Source: Phoronis australis | Taxonomy: Eukaryota > Phoronida > Phoronidae | Reading direction: 5' to 3' | Assembly: GCA_002633005.1 (NCBI GenBank) | Contig: NMRA01000048.1 | Coordinates: forward strand, 122,001 to 186,000 | Length of the DNA stretch: 64,000 bases | Part shown: positions 43,701 to 49,700 of the stretch, piece after piece | How positions within the stretch are numbered: position 1 is the first letter of the stretch | How the letters are laid out: each line of letters begins with the position of its first letter | Program-made: the position numbers and the translations under genes | The notes under the pieces: generated by a model | What the model saw: only the letters and a program-made list of their open reading frames with translations | Databases searched by the model: none | What the model was told of the DNA's origin: nothing

Positions 43701-46700
43701 ATATATGTTGCGACCCTTCTCGAGTTTTAGTAATTCAAGTGGGTCAGGGCTTTGAGAGTTATTGTTTGCACTCCGACTCCAAAACTGTGGCCATTTGTTA
43801 TCAATATTTTCTGATATTGATTCCAAAAATGCATGAAACATTCTGATTTATTTTTCTTGCCTCTGCATGAATCATTGTTTTCGTTGGCCTTCCTTTTCGG
43901 TGGGCAAAATCAAGAGCAAATATTTTCCCGTTTTTTGTTGATTCCGAAAATGCATCAAATTTTCTGGTGGTCTCTTCTCAAATTGTAAAAACGTCATCTC
44001 TTGCTGCATTATTTACGGCCAGAGTCGAACATTGCATATCAAAAAAGTAGTCCGGCCTTCAATCTTAGGGTTAAATCCCTTGCTCCATGTCGGTAGGGTT
44101 ATGTTTACAATCAAGCTCGGCTACTACCTTCGTTGGAGTTAAGGTAAATATTTAGGGTCTGTTTTATACAGCATAGGATTGTGTTCAATAATCATAGAGG
44201 TCACTCCGATAGAAAATGGCCGTTCTTGATTTAGCACCCTGGAAGTGAAGACCAGCGCAAAACAGTGATTCATGCAAAGTATCAGACACACTGTTCCATT
44301 CCATGTTGGAACCAACATGAAGAAGGGATTCAGAAAGATCAATATCAAGTGGCTCTGATTTTGGAGCCGGTTTGTAAACAACCCTTTTGGAGACTCATCT
44401 CACTTTTTAATGAAATACAAAATATAAACAGCAGTCAGCAGTGATGCGGACTAAACTGTTCGGATATGACGTCGGTCAGTTGAAAGTCTTATAGATAAAA
44501 CGACAAAATTTATACATATCAACTGTTTGAATTAATTATTTGATTGTCTAAATTACACACGTAATCCAACCATAGCCGACGAGATAAATTTTGAACGGCA
44601 TCAATTAATTATGGATATTTAATTTACAGGTATAAATTTAACAGGTAAATAATTGATGCCGTTACACATCAATTTACTTTACGTGCCCAACCCGTCCGAC
44701 GGTATTTTAAAAACTAACCAGAAGATGAAGCTGAACTGAGTTGAGCTGTCCCAAACATCTAATACGTACTTAAGGTTTGAATTCATTATGTCCTTACTGA
44801 ATTTCTTCTACTTCATTATTGACATGAGTAACTTTTCAGCGCATCATTTGTCGTCTCAAATATGCGAGTTGTTTGAGACTTGACACTGACAGGTTTGTTT
44901 TCCTTTCAAGGAGTAAAAAGCCGCGGCCAAGTCTGGGAAGAACGAGTTTGTGATCTATTTTTAAAACAAAATTCGTCACATGTCATACCTCGTCAGCGTG
45001 CTAAATGTCTCGAAATTAAGAAGTTACTGAGAGTCTGGGGCGCGTTGGAGCGATGACATCGTGGTCGTTGTTTCTGGTTTCTACATCTCATTGGTCAGAT
45101 CGCGAATAGCGACATGTGACTTCTGGTCTTCATGAAAACTTTGAAGTTAACTTTCCGCCACATTTTTTAAAAAACTTCATTTTCACGTTTCACGAATACG
45201 CAACTAAATCATAGAGTTGTGATGAAAATATGTGTTTGGGGGATTGGGAATAATAAAATCTACTTTGTTACTTTCGCGGCGGTGAAATGTTTAAACGCAT
45301 ACTTTGTATAGTTTTCTTGAGAGCTTAAGTAAATGTTTCGATTAAGGTCGCGATCGTTTGTGCGATGTTGTCATGGTAAAAAGAACAAGAAAACTATCCA
45401 ACATAAAGTTACAAAGATAACAATGAGTTACATGTGACAGAATGAGAACATTGCCTGGATACTAAACGTTATTGCTGTGATAACGTTATGCATGTATTTA
45501 ATCGCCCGATTCCCGTTTTCTTATTTATTCTCTTGAAACCACAAAATCAGACAGGGTTATTTCTTTGGACATTCAATATTGCTCCGCGTGTGTCAATGTT
45601 GTGCTCGTGAATTATTCCCAGACATTTTCACGTAATCGTCTCTTATCCACAGAAACGTCGACTGTGAACAAGATAGACATGCTTCAGTTTACGAAAACCG
45701 AGTTTCTGATAACATCGGATAGAACAGACGTTTTGGGAAGCATAATGGCAACAATTAATGGGAACGCCTCCTCCGCAATTCGTTACAGATTGATTTCACC
45801 AACAAAGTAGGTCACATCTAATGACAATGTACTGAGGTTTTTTGATCAAAGGGTCTGTTTATTATTCGCGTGAACTAATTCTGTATCATTTGTCAAACAG
45901 AAAAAAGATTTTGTTGCTATTCACATTGCATGTGAGATTAAAAACGTAACACCTTATGCTGGTTTAACAGTTTTGACTGCAACAATTCACAAAATTGATT
46001 AAAATTTGTATTAGGAAAACTAAATAACAAACAGTAGAGATGTCAGACTCAAACAGTACTTAATAAGTGTACCTCAGCAATTTAAACATTACTTAGCTAT
46101 TTTATTACATTGGTGCGTTGCATCAGCAACCTAAACGTTAGTTTAATTCGTCACGGATCATGCAAGATTCTTGATGCGATACGTTTATTACATGTACGGA
46201 ATGTAGTAGGAAGACACTTAACACAGCGCCATCTACTGTACAGGTGTAGGTTACTTATACTTTAATTCTGTTAAAGGTTGTTTTCCATCCACCCCACCGC
46301 TGGCACAATCCGTCTTGAGGTAGAAAAGACTCTCTTGACCGAGCAAATGTATCCATTGACTGTCGAAGCTCGCTCCGGAGGACTGAGAGCTAACACTGAA
46401 GTGATTATTTATTTCCGTAAGTATAAAAACTCAATTACATTCAACTCATAATTTCCTAAAATTAAGTTACTAAAATTACCAGTCTTGTGTATTATCCATT
46501 GCTAACGGAGAATTGGTCAACATAACCATATTCCATTAATTCTCTGGAAGAGACATTTTGCTTGTCGAAAAGAGACCTATACCGAGACGACGACATACAC
46601 TTTTTTCCGTTATTTAAGAGGGCGTTAAATCTACCTGACACGTTGGAAAAATGCGTAGTTCGTCTGGTTTCAGTATGGGAACTGTTCTACCTGTAATTTT

Positions 46701-49700
46701 GGAGTATTCAGGAAGCGAGGCGAAATTGCTCTCAGNNNNNNNNCCCCCCCCCCCCCCCATGAAGAAAGACCTGTACGGGCGAAATTAGAAGACCTAATCT
46801 GGAGGAATCTGGTGGTTTCGTTTTCAGGGGAAGTGTGGTCTGCCTGGTTTCCTTACGGGAGCTGCACTGCCACATGTGACTTCGGATTTCAATCTGCCCG
46901 ACGAAAATGTTTGAGTCCGCCCATGAAGAATGGCAGTCTGTCGTGTTCAGGCCTGGCGTGGCGTTATGTTGCCTGCTATAAAAATGTATCATGTAAACTG
47001 ATATATGACAGGAAAAGTAAGTAAACACTGTACTTTTTTAGGACGCGTTCCGTGGGACGTTTTTTTCCGTGCATGAGTGGTGCGCAGGTTGTTACAGACC
47101 GGTGCTAATAGTTTTCGGTGCGACGATAAGCTGAAGACTGGTTCGAGTTAATCACTTTATCAACCTCGACCGCACATTCACAAGTCTACTCAAACGAAAT
47201 GTCCGACTTAATGTCTGCTCTATGCTCCAGCCAGTGCTGCGATTTGTGATGAACTTCTTAAACACTTCCAGCAACTGTTGACTCTGTTGATTCAATAACC
47301 TCCTGACTCTATAGCTGGCTCTCTATTGACTAACGCTGTAAAAACATCACGAACAAACTAGAATCTTCTAGAGTGTTTTCTAGTATCCCATTGTAAACAA
47401 ATTACACCATCGCTGTCCTGAACTCATGGGTCATGTCAATCAAGTGCTGTCTACTATTACACAGACGGAATAGTTTAAAACTTACTTAACTCAGAACAGT
47501 GCCAGTACACCTATGACAAACTCGTAAAACGTATGCTAGGTCACGTCGATCGCGGTGACAGTAGCTTCTTGTGAGTGTCTTGCGTTTCCATAACGGGAAC
47601 AAAGGCTTCATCTCGGTTGAATTATAACAGTTTCAATGGAAAAAGAAAATCGTGTCAGTTTCAAATCCATTTTGTTCATGAAAACGCCACATTGCAAGGT
47701 AGATGAGTCAGCCTTCAAGGCACACGTACCAATTTTTCTGCAACGCAACTGTCAAGCAACAACTCGTCGATTAATGTCGACACTGTGTCGCAGTTGCGTA
47801 CTTGTCACTGTTGAGGGTAAATGTACATGCAGCCGTACTAGTTCCGCTGCGACAACGCTGGGTTGCAAGACGTTGAAGTCGCGTTGCAGACATGTCTCTA
47901 AGTGTGGACGGGTCTTAAACGACACTTTATAATAAAGAATTGACGAAAAACCTGACACTGACTGTAAAAATTCGTAAAATATTTGGGCAAATTTTGTTGC
48001 AAGAATATGACGTTCCTTCAGCACTGCTTCATGTCTCGAAGATTATTAACAGCAGAATATTTGACGATGAGAGAGCAACCCTGCTGTCAGGGCCAATTGT
48101 CGGTTGATATCCCAGCTGTGACAGACATTTGCCTAACGGAAAAACTATCATCAATAACAATGAATGCGCCACCTAACGCCGATCCGCACTTACCTGACGC
48201 TATCGTGAGAGTTTGCACACCGAGAGGTCATGAACTAGCAGCATACAGAACAAACCGATACAAATAGTCCAAACACTGATATGAATCTACAAGTTCAAGA
48301 TTATATAGATTTGTCTGTCCACGCGCCACTCGAGTCTTCTCGCACCCGTCACAAATTTCTTTTCATCGTTTATCTCATTTCCGGCGCAGATGCTTATTTC
48401 CACTCCTGGGCCACTTTTTGCTTCTCACGGACATGTATCGTTGCTCGCGCACCGAACAATCCTGCTTCAGCACACACATTCCAAGAGTGCAGAATACCAA
48501 ATTTGTTCCTTACACAATTTGCCCACCTCTCGGGTCACTTTGCATAATTTGTCATAAAATCTCCAAGCATAAAACATATGTGAAGATTCTCTACTTGTAA
48601 ACACATTCCCGCCAATTTTCAATCAGTCCTTCTAAACAGGCTCATTTTAAAGTTACTGCAACAAAACAAGTAGCAATTTTGCTATACATATACGGTGTGT
48701 TTAAGCGTAGAATGAATAGGTTATTCACTCACCCTGTGCTCAGAAACGTGTCGCTTGTACTCAACTGTCCGATGCTGGTATCCCGAAAATACGACTTTTA
48801 ATTAATCATCGATTTTTCCAGTGAAATTTGATCAACTAGATAGCATGTATTGTGCAAACTACATATATGTAGCAAGAGAAAGGCATTTCCCTATTTCACG
48901 GTATTCAAATAAACTGTTATAAAACTGAATCAGCGACCTTGAGATGTTGAATCAAAAATAGCCGAGTGTTTGCCCATGATCAGGAAAGTGACGTTGCCGG
49001 CAGTGTTGGTACATCCACGAGCAAAGAAATGTTACTGACGGATTTAGAGGGGGGCATGCCCCCCCCCCCTTGGAATTTTCCCATATTCCATTTGGCAGTT
49101 CGGGAGTGCGAGTTTCTGAAGGGGGAAATCCTGGCTAATAGTCTGACCTGCCGCCCTCCCAACTCAAAATCCTGGATCCGCCCATGAATGTGTCCGCGAG
49201 ACGCAAAAAGTGGCCTGAACCTGGGAGAATATGTCAAGATAGACAACATTGGAGATCGGTTCAGTTCAACTTAGCATTCATCACTGAAGAGGCCACCCTC
49301 ATTTTAAATATCACAATAATAAATAAATAAATACATTGTATTTTCAAACGCCGAATTGGACTTTCTGTCTCATTTCCTTTCAGACCTTGCATTCCTGTAC
49401 AAGAACATTATTGACGAGCCGAAAATGAAGCTGTACGTATTGTACTGTTTCCTGGTTATGCTAATTCCTTCACTGTTCCTTCTGGGGTGGGTCACAAGGT
49501 CAATTTATGTGAAAAGTAGAGACGCATTTATTGAGGAGACAGGAGAGGAATTCGATTATCACGTTCTTCGTTTGGCTCAACTCATTCTGGAGACTAAGAG
49601 TGACGAAGGTCTGAATTTTGATGTACATGACGATGATCTTTTCCGTCAGTCACGCCAAATAGTTTCGGATACGTTGGAGGAGTTACGTCAAGCGGATCCC

